Assembly: GCA_021811745.1 (NCBI GenBank)
Contig: JAJZNH010000699.1
Coordinates: forward strand, 709 to 7,743
Direction of reading: 5' to 3'
DNA from: Acidobacteriota bacterium
GTDB taxonomy: Bacteria; Acidobacteriota; Terriglobia; Terriglobales; Acidobacteriaceae
DNA: 7,035 nt
Positions 1-5,371 of this stretch are shown one piece after another. A program made the translations under genes and the position numbers. The notes below the pieces were generated by a model. That model ran no database searches and had not been told where the DNA came from. It saw only the letters and a program-made list of their open reading frames with translations. Numbering within the stretch: the stretch's first letter is position 1; each line of letters starts with the position of its first letter.

Positions 1-904
1 CGAGCTTCTGTTTGGCCCGCGCCCACAGCGTCTCCAACTCGTCGACGGAAAGTTCTTCCAACGGGCGCTCCGAAGTCCGCTCCATCTCGCCGAAGCGGCG
101 GCGAAAGCGGAGGTTGCAGCCTCGCAAGGCCATCTCCGCATCCACGCCCAGGTGGCGGCCCAAGTTGACCACGGTAAACAACAGGTCGCCCAGCTCAGCC
201 TCGACAGCCGGCTGGCGGGTCCGATCATCTGAGGCAGCCTCCGCCTCTAACTCCGCAGTCTCCTCGGCAAGCTTGGGAAGAAGATAGCGCCAGTCTGGCC
301 AGTCAAAGCCAGACTTGGAGGCCCTGGAGCCCAGCTTGGCCGCCTCCGCCAGCGCCGGCATCGCCCGCTGCACGCTGTCAAGCCGCGAAGCACCGAGATT
401 CCCTATCCCGTCGGCATCGGCTACCCGCTTTTCAGCGCTCTTGATTTCTTCCCAGTTGTGCAGCACGCCCGCCGAGCCCTCGACGTCGGTATCCACCTCT
501 GCGCGGTTCCCGGCCGCACGCGCGGCCTCATCACCAAAGACATGGGGATGGCGCCGGACAAGTTTGCGGTTCAGTTGCTCCAAAACCTCGGCGATGGTGA
601 AACGCCCCTCGTTAGCGGCCATCTCCGCATAAAAGAGCACTTGCAGCAAGAGGTCTCCGAGTTCCTCGGCCAAATGAGGAAAATTCCGACGCTCGATGGC
701 GTCGAAGACCTCGTATACCTCCTCCAGCGTGTACTTGCGGATAGAGTCAAAGGATTGCTCGCGATCCCAGGGGCAGCCACCGGGAGCGCGCAGTCGCGCC
801 ATGATGGTCACCGACTCTTCAAACAACGCCGCCGCCCGCGCCGCTTCGGTTGGGCTGTGCGGCGTAGAGGCATTGCGGTCGGAACGCTCGCGTGCGGGGA
901 CCAT
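1..904 (-). CDS. mazG: MazG nucleoside triphosphate pyrophosphohydrolase, 3'-truncated by window edge
   Basis: MazG hydrolyses (d)NTPs to NMP and pyrophosphate in the cytoplasm, cleaning the nucleotide pool and, in E. coli, lowering (p)ppGpp indirectly. The reverse strand reads 301 codons without a stop up to base 1. An N-terminal helix (ALFEESVTIMARL) leads into the hallmark GGCPWDREQ (residues 42-50). The first MazG domain has its metal-binding EExxE at E61/E62/E65 and ExxD at E81/D84. HPHVFGD and NWEEIKSAEK follow in the linker. The second domain repeats the signature with E214/E215/E218 and E237/D240, so both halves look intact. E. coli MazG is about 263 residues; this one is longer because of roughly 25 extra N-terminal residues and a longer linker. 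The ATG at 904-902 is the first in frame: a TGA lies two codons upstream (tga gaa tac atg). Met35 is a possible later start, but it would remove the conserved N-terminal helix. It is divergent from the prepilin peptidase gene. Family assignment is very secure; the exact start is moderately secure. Confidence 0.95.
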   Translation of the reverse strand, partial: MVPARERSDRNASTPHSPTEAARAAALFEESVTIMARLRAPGGCPWDREQSFDSIRKYTLEEVYEVFDAIERRNFPHLAEELGDLLLQVLFYAEMAANEGRFTIAEVLEQLNRKLVRRHPHVFGDEAARAAGNRAEVDTDVEGSAGVLHNWEEIKSAEKRVADADGIGNLGASRLDSVQRAMPALAEAAKLGSRASKSGFDWPDWRYLLPKLAEETAELEAEAASDDRTRQPAVEAELGDLLFTVVNLGRHLGVDAEMALRGCNLRFRRRFGEMERTSERPLEELSVDELETLWARAKQKL

Positions 905-912
905 GTATTCTC

Positions 913-918
913 AGTTTA
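913..918 (-). promoter_or_regulatory. Candidate -10 element for mazG (TAAACT)
   Basis: Read on the minus strand the box is TAAACT, 4 of 6 matches to TATAAT. It ends 8 nt before the mazG ATG, so a start of transcription about 7 nt downstream would give an almost leaderless mRNA. No convincing -35 box was found and there is no strong Shine-Dalgarno sequence. Weak, position-based call. Confidence 0.25.
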
Positions 919-983
919 CCTGGTGGGGTGTTTGCCCGCTGGCGTGCCGGGGTGGGCCTTTCGTTCGCGCGTAGTTTCAGTGG

Positions 984-993
984 TTTCGCGAAA
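984..993. repeat. 10-bp perfect palindrome in divergent intergenic region
   Basis: TTTCGCGAAA is its own reverse complement. It lies roughly midway between the mazG and prepilin peptidase starts. An upstream CTTTCG (958-963) also pairs with the CGAAAG at 989-994. It could be an operator half-site array or chance; a palindrome this short is weak evidence alone. Confidence 0.3.
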
Positions 994-1073
994 GAATGGA
1001 CGATTCCCTTTGTATTCATCGCAGAAAGAGCGGAGAATGCTCAAAGACTAGCTCTTCGCCCATTTTCGGGGCG

Positions 1074-1079
1074 TATACT
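1074..1079 (+). promoter_or_regulatory. Candidate -10 element for the prepilin peptidase gene (TATACT)
   Basis: TATACT matches 5 of 6 bases of TATAAT and ends 11 nt before the ATG at 1091. Transcription would start near 1086, leaving a 5' leader of only about 4-5 nt. This fits the lack of a Shine-Dalgarno sequence in the bases before the ATG. No good -35 box is visible at the expected distance. Confidence 0.4.
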
Positions 1080-1090
1080 CGACCTCGCCA

Positions 1091-2005
1091 ATGATTCGCA
1101 TCTTCTGGACGGCGTTTGCGGCGCTTCTCGGTTTGGCCTTCGGCAGCTTCCTGAACGTCTGCCTGAGCCGCTGGATCGCGGGCGAAAGCATCGTCAAGCC
1201 CGCTTCGCATTGCCGCGGTTGCGGGCGGACGCTCAAGTGGTGGGAAAACGTGCCGCTGGCAAGTTGGCTGGCGCTCAGAGGCCGCTGCCGCACCTGTCAT
1301 GCCTGGATTGGCTGGCGCTATCCGCTCGTTGAACTGGCCGCTGCGGTCACGTGGGCTGTCTCCGCGTGGCAGACTCTTTCAGCGCTGGCAGTGCCTGGAA
1401 CCGCCGCGCCCGACCTCTTCGATGCCACTGCCTTCGGCCTGGTTAAAATGACCCTCTGCTGGCTCTTGATCTGCCTGGCGGCCCTCGATGCCGAGCAACT
1501 TTGGCTTCCTGACTGGCTAACGCTCGGCGGTGCCGCCGTGGGACTGCTCGTGAGCTTAGTTCGCTTCTCAACGGAATGGATATGGCACTCGCTTCCTCTG
1601 CACTGGAGCCTTGATTCCGGACTGGCAGGCCACCGTGCCCACGTCTTCGATTCCGCCAGCCGCTGGCTACTGGGTCTGCTCCTCATCCCCGGCTTCGTCC
1701 TGCTCATCCGCTGGACCTATCACACCCTGCACGGACGCGAAGGAATGGGCATGGGCGATGTCAAGATGATGCTGATGCTCGCCGCCTGGCTTGGCTTCTC
1801 ACGGACTCTGCTCGCCTTCGTCCTGGGAATCGTGCTGGGTGGTGTGATCGGTATGACCATGCTCGCCCTTCCGGGTCACGGGGGACCCGAAAGGCGGGGC
1901 CTCACCAAACTCCCCTTCGGCGCGTTCCTTGCCGGTGGAGGAATAGTCGCGGCCCTGTGGGGAACCGACCTCATCGGCGTCTATCTCCGCTGGTGCAACT
2001 TCTAG
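1091..2005 (+). CDS. pilD: Prepilin peptidase / leader peptidase (PilD/GspO family, aspartic peptidase A24)
   Basis: This inner-membrane enzyme cleaves the short leader of type IV prepilins or type II secretion pseudopilins and, in bifunctional members, N-methylates the new N-terminus. The protein has 304 residues. TM1 (about 4-25) contains GLAFGSFLNVCLSR. The cytosolic domain follows, with its zinc-type cysteines C41/C44 and C66/C69, ENVPLASW and WRYPLVE (about 75-81). The two catalytic aspartates are both present: D133 in LAALDAEQ, followed by the usual PDWLT, and D223 in GMGDVKMM. Further hydrophobic segments lie at about 80-101, 116-132, 143-159, 191-207 and 226-256. KLPFGAFLAGG near the C-terminus matches the family's PFGPFLA motif. 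The presence of the N-terminal cytosolic domain argues for the bifunctional bacterial form rather than an archaeal-type peptidase. A loop at about 160-190 makes it slightly long. The ATG is the first in frame after a TAG at 1049-1051. No pilin or secretion genes are adjacent, so its substrates cannot be read from context. PilD versus GspO naming is not resolvable here. Confidence 0.95.
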   Translation: MIRIFWTAFAALLGLAFGSFLNVCLSRWIAGESIVKPASHCRGCGRTLKWWENVPLASWLALRGRCRTCHAWIGWRYPLVELAAAVTWAVSAWQTLSALAVPGTAAPDLFDATAFGLVKMTLCWLLICLAALDAEQLWLPDWLTLGGAAVGLLVSLVRFSTEWIWHSLPLHWSLDSGLAGHRAHVFDSASRWLLGLLLIPGFVLLIRWTYHTLHGREGMGMGDVKMMLMLAAWLGFSRTLLAFVLGIVLGGVIGMTMLALPGHGGPERRGLTKLPFGAFLAGGGIVAALWGTDLIGVYLRWCNF

Positions 2006-2010
2006 AGCGG

Positions 2011-2784
2011 CTACTGCTGCGCCTGCCCCGAAGGCTCGGCGTTGGCTATGTCAGGATTCCGCAAGGCCTTGGCTGCCTTCTTCGCGTACTTTCCGCCGGC
2101 ATCGTACTCCATCACCTTAAGATAGTTCTCGCGCGCTGCGGCATACTGGCCCATATGCCGTTGGCACTCAGCCAAACCCCAATACACATCTGGGTTGCTG
2201 GGGTCCAGCACCAGCGCCGATTGGAACCGCGAGTAGGCACCTCTCCAATCCCCTGTGTCCAGGTAGAAGTTGCCTACGCTGATGTCCTGTTTGGCGGTGG
2301 GCTGAGGCAGGGGCGCGAAGATTGAATTCTGCTTTTGCTGATTTCTGCTTCCCGGCGCATTGCCATCCACATCCGGCAACAAGGGGCCCAGGCCAGTCTG
2401 GCTGGAGCTAAACCCCTGCCCCTGGCCGTCAGTCGTAGCCGATCCAGCGTCGTTTGGGCTGGGCACCGGGTCCGAATCGGAGTCGGGCAGCGTGTATCGG
2501 CCATTCCCCATGCCGTTGCCGGCTCCCTCGGAGACGCTCGGCGAATTCGCGGTGGGTATGATTGGAACCGTACTCAAATCCGTGGGAAAGGGATTGGCAT
2601 TCGACGGAGGCTGCGCTGCCGAGGGCTTTTGGGTGGACTCCCGGCCGGGCTTTTGAACGCTGGCAGGTTTGTTTTGCCCGGAATCGTCTCCCTTTCTGCC
2701 CTGTGTGCCTTGCGCGCGCAGTACTGGCGCCGCTAGACAACAAGCGAGTCCCGCGGCCAAAAGGAAAAGCGGCTTCACTGCCAT
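2011..2784 (-). CDS. Exported tetratricopeptide-repeat protein with long low-complexity linker
   Basis: The predicted protein has 257 residues. It opens with a signal peptide: MAVK, then a hydrophobic stretch (about 5-20), then PVLRA before Q25, a plausible signal peptidase I site. CC at residues 15-16 lacks a proper lipobox, so lipoprotein status is doubtful. Residues about 26-165 are rich in Pro, Ser, Gly, Asn, Gln and Asp and look disordered. Residues about 167-243 form two TPR-like helical pairs (first ending SALVLDPSN, second starting PDVYWGLAECQ), then a lysine-rich helix. TPRs bind partner proteins, so this is probably a periplasmic scaffold or adaptor; no specific function is recognised. 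Longer starts exist at 2844 and 2820, but the ATG at 2784-2782 puts the signal peptide at the N-terminus and has GAGG just upstream (3-nt spacing, close). It is convergent with the prepilin peptidase gene, with 5 nt between the stop codons, and divergent from the SET gene. Confidence 0.85.
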   Translation of the reverse strand: MAVKPLFLLAAGLACCLAAPVLRAQGTQGRKGDDSGQNKPASVQKPGRESTQKPSAAQPPSNANPFPTDLSTVPIIPTANSPSVSEGAGNGMGNGRYTLPDSDSDPVPSPNDAGSATTDGQGQGFSSSQTGLGPLLPDVDGNAPGSRNQQKQNSIFAPLPQPTAKQDISVGNFYLDTGDWRGAYSRFQSALVLDPSNPDVYWGLAECQRHMGQYAAARENYLKVMEYDAGGKYAKKAAKALRNPDIANAEPSGQAQQ

Positions 2785-2801
2785 CGTCCTCGACGCCTCG
2801 A

Positions 2802-2811
2802 ATGATAGGAT
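2802..2811. promoter_or_regulatory. Overlapping divergent -10-like elements between the TPR and SET genes
   Basis: On the minus strand bases 2807-2802 read TATCAT, 5 of 6 matches to TATAAT, placed about 17 nt before the TPR ATG at 2784. On the plus strand bases 2806-2811 read TAGGAT, 4 of 6 matches, 9 nt before the SET ATG at 2821. The two boxes overlap by two bases. If used, the TPR leader would be about 10 nt and the SET leader almost absent. No -35 boxes of quality are visible. Positional inference only. Confidence 0.3.
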
Positions 2812-2820
2812 GCGGTCCAT

Positions 2821-3327
2821 ATGGCGCCCCCGCAAACGCCTCAACTAAAGAAAGCATCGCACATTTCTATGGGCCTCATCATCCGTTCTTCCACCATTCA
2901 CGCGGCTGGCTGCTATGCGACCAAACCGATCCCGAAAGGTGCGCGCGTGATCGAGTACACGGGCCATCGCATCACCAAGGCGGAGGCCGACCAGCGTTAC
3001 GAGGATTCGCCCGTTACCTACCTCTTTGGACTCGGCAACGGCAGGATGGTCATCGACGGCCACGGCATGGCCATGTTCATCAACCACAGTTGCGACCCCA
3101 ACTGCGAGACCAGCGAGGAAGACGGCCGGGTGTGGATCGAGGCCATCCGCAACATCGCCGCAGGCGAGGAAATCACCTATGATTACTGTCTCTACGACGG
3201 CGGCGACGACGAGGCTTTCTGCAATTGCGGCGCGATGAACTGCCGGGGAACCATGTACTCTTCCAAAGAGATGCGAAAACGCAAAACCACGGCCCGCGCA
3301 CCAAGCACGAAGCGCAAAGGCGCCTAG
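2821..3327 (+). CDS. SET-domain protein lysine methyltransferase
   Basis: SET proteins transfer a methyl group from S-adenosylmethionine to protein lysines. The 168-residue product is essentially one SET domain plus post-SET. Visible in order: SSTIHAAGCYATKPIPKG (about 20-37, the GxG-type SAM segment), VIEYTGHRI, NHSCDPNC at 88-95 (pseudoknot motif), GEEITYDY at 115-122 with the catalytic-type Tyr122, and a post-SET zinc motif C134-N-C136...C141. C91 would be the fourth zinc ligand, as in eukaryotic SET/post-SET enzymes. The C-terminus (149-168) is strongly basic, with KEMRKRK and TKRKGA. No catalytic element seems lost. The ATG at 2821 has AGGA about 10 nt upstream; Met17 (2869) is an alternative start that would leave the domain intact. 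Bacterial targets are unknown; ribosomal, nucleoid or chemotaxis-like proteins are possibilities, but none is indicated here. It is divergent from the TPR gene with 36 nt between start codons. A cytoplasmic location is expected, as there is no signal peptide. Confidence 0.93.
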   Translation: MAPPQTPQLKKASHISMGLIIRSSTIHAAGCYATKPIPKGARVIEYTGHRITKAEADQRYEDSPVTYLFGLGNGRMVIDGHGMAMFINHSCDPNCETSEEDGRVWIEAIRNIAAGEEITYDYCLYDGGDDEAFCNCGAMNCRGTMYSSKEMRKRKTTARAPSTKRKGA

Positions 3328-3692
3328 CGGAAATAGCCCCTCAGCGCCCGCTTCCGCGCCACCCGCCCGCCACATATGCAGGGCAGTCGCAGCAAGAAAG
3401 CTTGTCGGCGTAACGGCTCCAATCTCCTCGCGCCGGAAACGCAGCCGCCCTTCAAGCGAAAATGGAGATCCTGTATCAATAAGCCTTGGCGCCCAGGGTG
3501 CTGCGCCCCTGAAGAGCGGTGGCCATGCACAAAACTCAATGGGACGCGCCTTCTCCTGTCTTGCCTTAGCTCCGCGCTCCGCCACTTCCCTGTGCCTCCG
3601 GAGACCAGGCAGCCAAAAAGGGCATGCCTTGAAAAGCGCTGTTCGCGTAGGACATGAGAGACTGGTAATCGAATTTGAGAGGGAAATATCTT
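3328..3692. other. 365-nt intergenic stretch without a convincing gene
   Basis: Between the SET stop codon and the sulfatase ATG I find no gene I can support. The reading frames here (for example 3376-3657 plus, 3324-3539 minus) give compositions without recognisable domains and lack good start signals. There are small inverted repeats: GCGGAA/TTCCGC (3327-3332 and 3352-3357), GGCGC/GCGCC (3488-3492 and 3503-3507) and CAGGG/CCCTG (3494-3498 and 3507-3511). None is followed by a T-run, so no intrinsic terminator is called. The sulfatase promoter should lie in the 3' part; TTGAAA at 3629-3634 is -35-like but has no good -10 partner. Confidence 0.6.
3677..3684 (+). promoter_or_regulatory. Ribosome binding site deciding the sulfatase start
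   Basis: GAGAGGGA lies 8 nt before the ATG at 3693. This is a good Shine-Dalgarno match and spacing, so it favours that ATG over the in-frame TTG at 3675, which would itself sit across the site. Confidence 0.8.
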
Positions 3693-5219
3693 ATGGATGA
3701 TTCACGTGCGATTTCTTCTGCTCAATCGCCACTCTCGCGTCGGGAATTTATCAAGGGCTCTGCGGCAGCTGCGGCGTTGCCTGCGTTAGGCGGCCCTGCG
3801 AACGGCCAGGCCCAAGCCAACCCATCCTCAGGGGAAAAACCCAGGCCGAATATCGTCATTTATATCGCCGACCAGTTCCGCTGGGATTGCGTGAGCGCCT
3901 ACGGCTTGAATCCCATGCAAGTCACCCCCAACCTCGACGGCGTGGCGGCACGCGGCGTGGCGTTCCAGAATGCAGTCACCAATCAGCCTTTGTGCTCGCC
4001 ATCGCGCTCCTGCCTGTTCACCGGCATGTACGCCACTCAAACCGGGGTGTGGACTCTGACCACTGCGGGCATTGGGCTGAAACCGGACGCCGTTACGTTG
4101 GCAACGATTCTCCGTTCGGAAGGATATACGGCGAACTACATCGGCAAGTGGCACCTGGCGCCGGGAGCCTTCAACGACCCAAAAGCCTGGGGCTTTGTTC
4201 CGCGCGAGTACCGCGGTGGGTTTCTGGACCTCTGGGAAGGAAGCAATTTGCTGGAGTTCACCTCCCACCCCTATCACGGAACAATCTGGAACGGCGATGG
4301 AGAGCCCATGCACTACGAGGACATCTATCGCGTGGATTATCTCACCCAGCGAGCCGTGAATTTCCTCCACCAGAAACAGGAAAAGCCGTTTCTGTTGGTG
4401 CTTTCGCAGTTAGAACCGCATTTTCAAAACAACCTCAATGCCTTTGCCCCGCCCAAAGGCTTCCGGCAGCGCTACGTGAACTCATTTGTCCCGCAGGATC
4501 TGCGCTTCTTCCCCGGCGACTGGGACGAGCAACTGCCCAATTATTACGGTGACATCAAGAGCATCGACGATTCCGTGGGAACCATCCTGAAAACCCTCGA
4601 CGAACAAGGATTGACCGACAACACGATCTTCCTGTTCATCAGCGATCACGGCTGCCATTTCCGCACGCGCAACGACGAGTACAAACGCAGCCCCCACGAA
4701 AGCTCGATCCACATCCCGCTCCTGGTGCAGGGACCGGGATTCAATCAGTCCCGCGCCGTACGCGAGCTGGTCAGCATGATTGACGTTACGCCGACGCTGC
4801 TCGACGCCGCTGGCGCCAAGGTTCCTTCATCCATGATGGGACAAAGCCTCTTGCCCCTGCTGAACGATCCGGCGGCGCGGAAGGCGTGGCGCCAGGAGGC
4901 CTTCATCCAGATCAGCCAATCCATGGTGGCGCGAGCCTTGCGGACTGATCAATTCACGTATTGTGTAGCCGATCCAAGCCTCTCTGGCGAGCATCCCTAC
5001 AGCAAGAACTACGTTGAATACCAGATGTACGATCTGGCTTCCGACCCGCATCAGTTGCTCAATCTGGCGGGCCGGCGCGACGTGCCCAAGCTGGTTCACT
5101 ATCTAGGTGATCGAGTGGATGTGGAAGTTGCCGACCATCTGCGTCAGCGGCTCCTGGCGCGCATGGCCGAAGCCGGTGACCCACCGGCTGAGATCAAGCA
5201 ACGCCGCTTGTATCCTTAG
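3693..5219 (+). CDS. Tat-exported type I sulfatase (cysteine-type, formylglycine-dependent)
   Basis: Sulfatases hydrolyse sulfate esters, often of polysaccharides or small aromatics. The 508-residue protein starts with a twin-arginine signal: SRREFIK at 15-21, then an Ala-rich stretch to about residue 40, so it should be exported folded. The sulfatase fold follows: PNIVIYIADQ with metal ligand D60; the activation motif C101-S-P-S-R105 completed by FTG at 109-111; GKWH (K152, H154); EPH with H243; and SDHG with D318/H319, then K331. The C-terminal YQMYDLASDPHQLLNL is typical of the family. C101 must be converted to formylglycine by a separate enzyme (FGE or anSME), which is not in this window. 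Position 9 of the activation motif is Phe rather than Leu, a variation tolerated in the family as I know it. Length is normal. No transporter, glycosidase or SusC/D-like gene is adjacent, so the substrate is unknown. The gene stands alone, with gaps of 365 and 152 nt on either side. Confidence 0.95.
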   Translation: MDDSRAISSAQSPLSRREFIKGSAAAAALPALGGPANGQAQANPSSGEKPRPNIVIYIADQFRWDCVSAYGLNPMQVTPNLDGVAARGVAFQNAVTNQPLCSPSRSCLFTGMYATQTGVWTLTTAGIGLKPDAVTLATILRSEGYTANYIGKWHLAPGAFNDPKAWGFVPREYRGGFLDLWEGSNLLEFTSHPYHGTIWNGDGEPMHYEDIYRVDYLTQRAVNFLHQKQEKPFLLVLSQLEPHFQNNLNAFAPPKGFRQRYVNSFVPQDLRFFPGDWDEQLPNYYGDIKSIDDSVGTILKTLDEQGLTDNTIFLFISDHGCHFRTRNDEYKRSPHESSIHIPLLVQGPGFNQSRAVRELVSMIDVTPTLLDAAGAKVPSSMMGQSLLPLLNDPAARKAWRQEAFIQISQSMVARALRTDQFTYCVADPSLSGEHPYSKNYVEYQMYDLASDPHQLLNLAGRRDVPKLVHYLGDRVDVEVADHLRQRLLARMAEAGDPPAEIKQRRLYP

Positions 5220-5313
5220 ATAGCGATCCCCTCTGCGGCTCTCGCTTCAGGCAGACTTCGGCTCTCCGACGTCCGGCGTTCAGCTCCGGAGCATCTGGCC
5301 CGGTCCAGAACGA

Positions 5314-5319
5314 TACAAT
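5314..5319 (+). promoter_or_regulatory. Candidate -10 element for dnaX (TACAAT)
   Basis: TACAAT matches 5 of 6 bases of TATAAT and sits 52 nt before the dnaX ATG. It is the best -10 candidate in the 152-nt gap after the sulfatase gene. The -35 region is poor. A small hairpin CGCTT/AAGCG (5330-5334 and 5340-5344) would fall in the leader, and a 10-bp palindrome GCTCCGGAGC (5283-5292) lies just upstream of the box. Confidence 0.4.
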
Positions 5320-5354
5320 CCCACCTAGGCGCTTCGCGCAAGCGTGCCCGCCGC

Positions 5355-5360
5355 AAGGAG
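5355..5360 (+). promoter_or_regulatory. Ribosome binding site of dnaX
   Basis: AAGGAG, a near-consensus Shine-Dalgarno sequence, with 11 nt before the ATG at 5372. The ATG begins the conserved MGYQVLARKYRP, so the start is firm. Confidence 0.8.
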
Positions 5361-5371
5361 CTTCATCCCCC

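Larger units (their letters stand above)
905..1090. promoter_or_regulatory. Divergent intergenic region between mazG and the prepilin peptidase gene
   Basis: These 186 nt separate two divergently transcribed genes and must carry promoters for both unless distant ones are used. Seen directly: a TATACT box on the plus strand (1074-1079), a TAAACT box on the minus strand (918-913), a perfect 10-bp palindrome TTTCGCGAAA (984-993), and a 6-bp inverted repeat AAGAGC/GCTCTT (1026-1031 and 1051-1056, 19-nt loop). No clear TTGACA-like -35 box stands 16-18 nt from either -10 candidate. No convincing small gene is present. Confidence 0.5.

Noticed and set aside
458..1051. 197-codon open frame opposite mazG
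   Set aside because: Most of it overlaps the intact mazG reading frame on the other strand; the part in the intergenic region has no recognisable domain or start signal.
2785..2844. Longer N-terminus for the TPR protein (starts at 2844 or 2820)
   Set aside because: It would place 20 or 12 residues, including charged ones, before the signal peptide, and the 2844 start lies inside the SET gene.
3488..3511. Hairpins GGCGC/GCGCC and CAGGG/CCCTG as an intrinsic terminator
   Set aside because: The stems are only 5 bp, mutually exclusive, and are not followed by a run of T.
2845..3585. 246-codon open frame antisense to the SET gene and the following gap
   Set aside because: It covers the conserved SET motifs on the opposite strand and shows no family features; its composition is that of a shadow frame.
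3376..3657. Possible small gene in the gap before the sulfatase
   Set aside because: No Shine-Dalgarno sequence before its start, irregular Cys/Arg/Pro-rich composition and no known motif. I cannot support it as coding.
3675..3692. Upstream TTG start extending the sulfatase by six residues
   Set aside because: It overlaps the strong GAGAGGGA ribosome binding site that is properly spaced for the ATG at 3693.
3828..4370. 180-codon open frame antisense to the sulfatase
   Set aside because: Lies entirely within the conserved sulfatase catalytic region on the opposite strand and has no start signals of its own.
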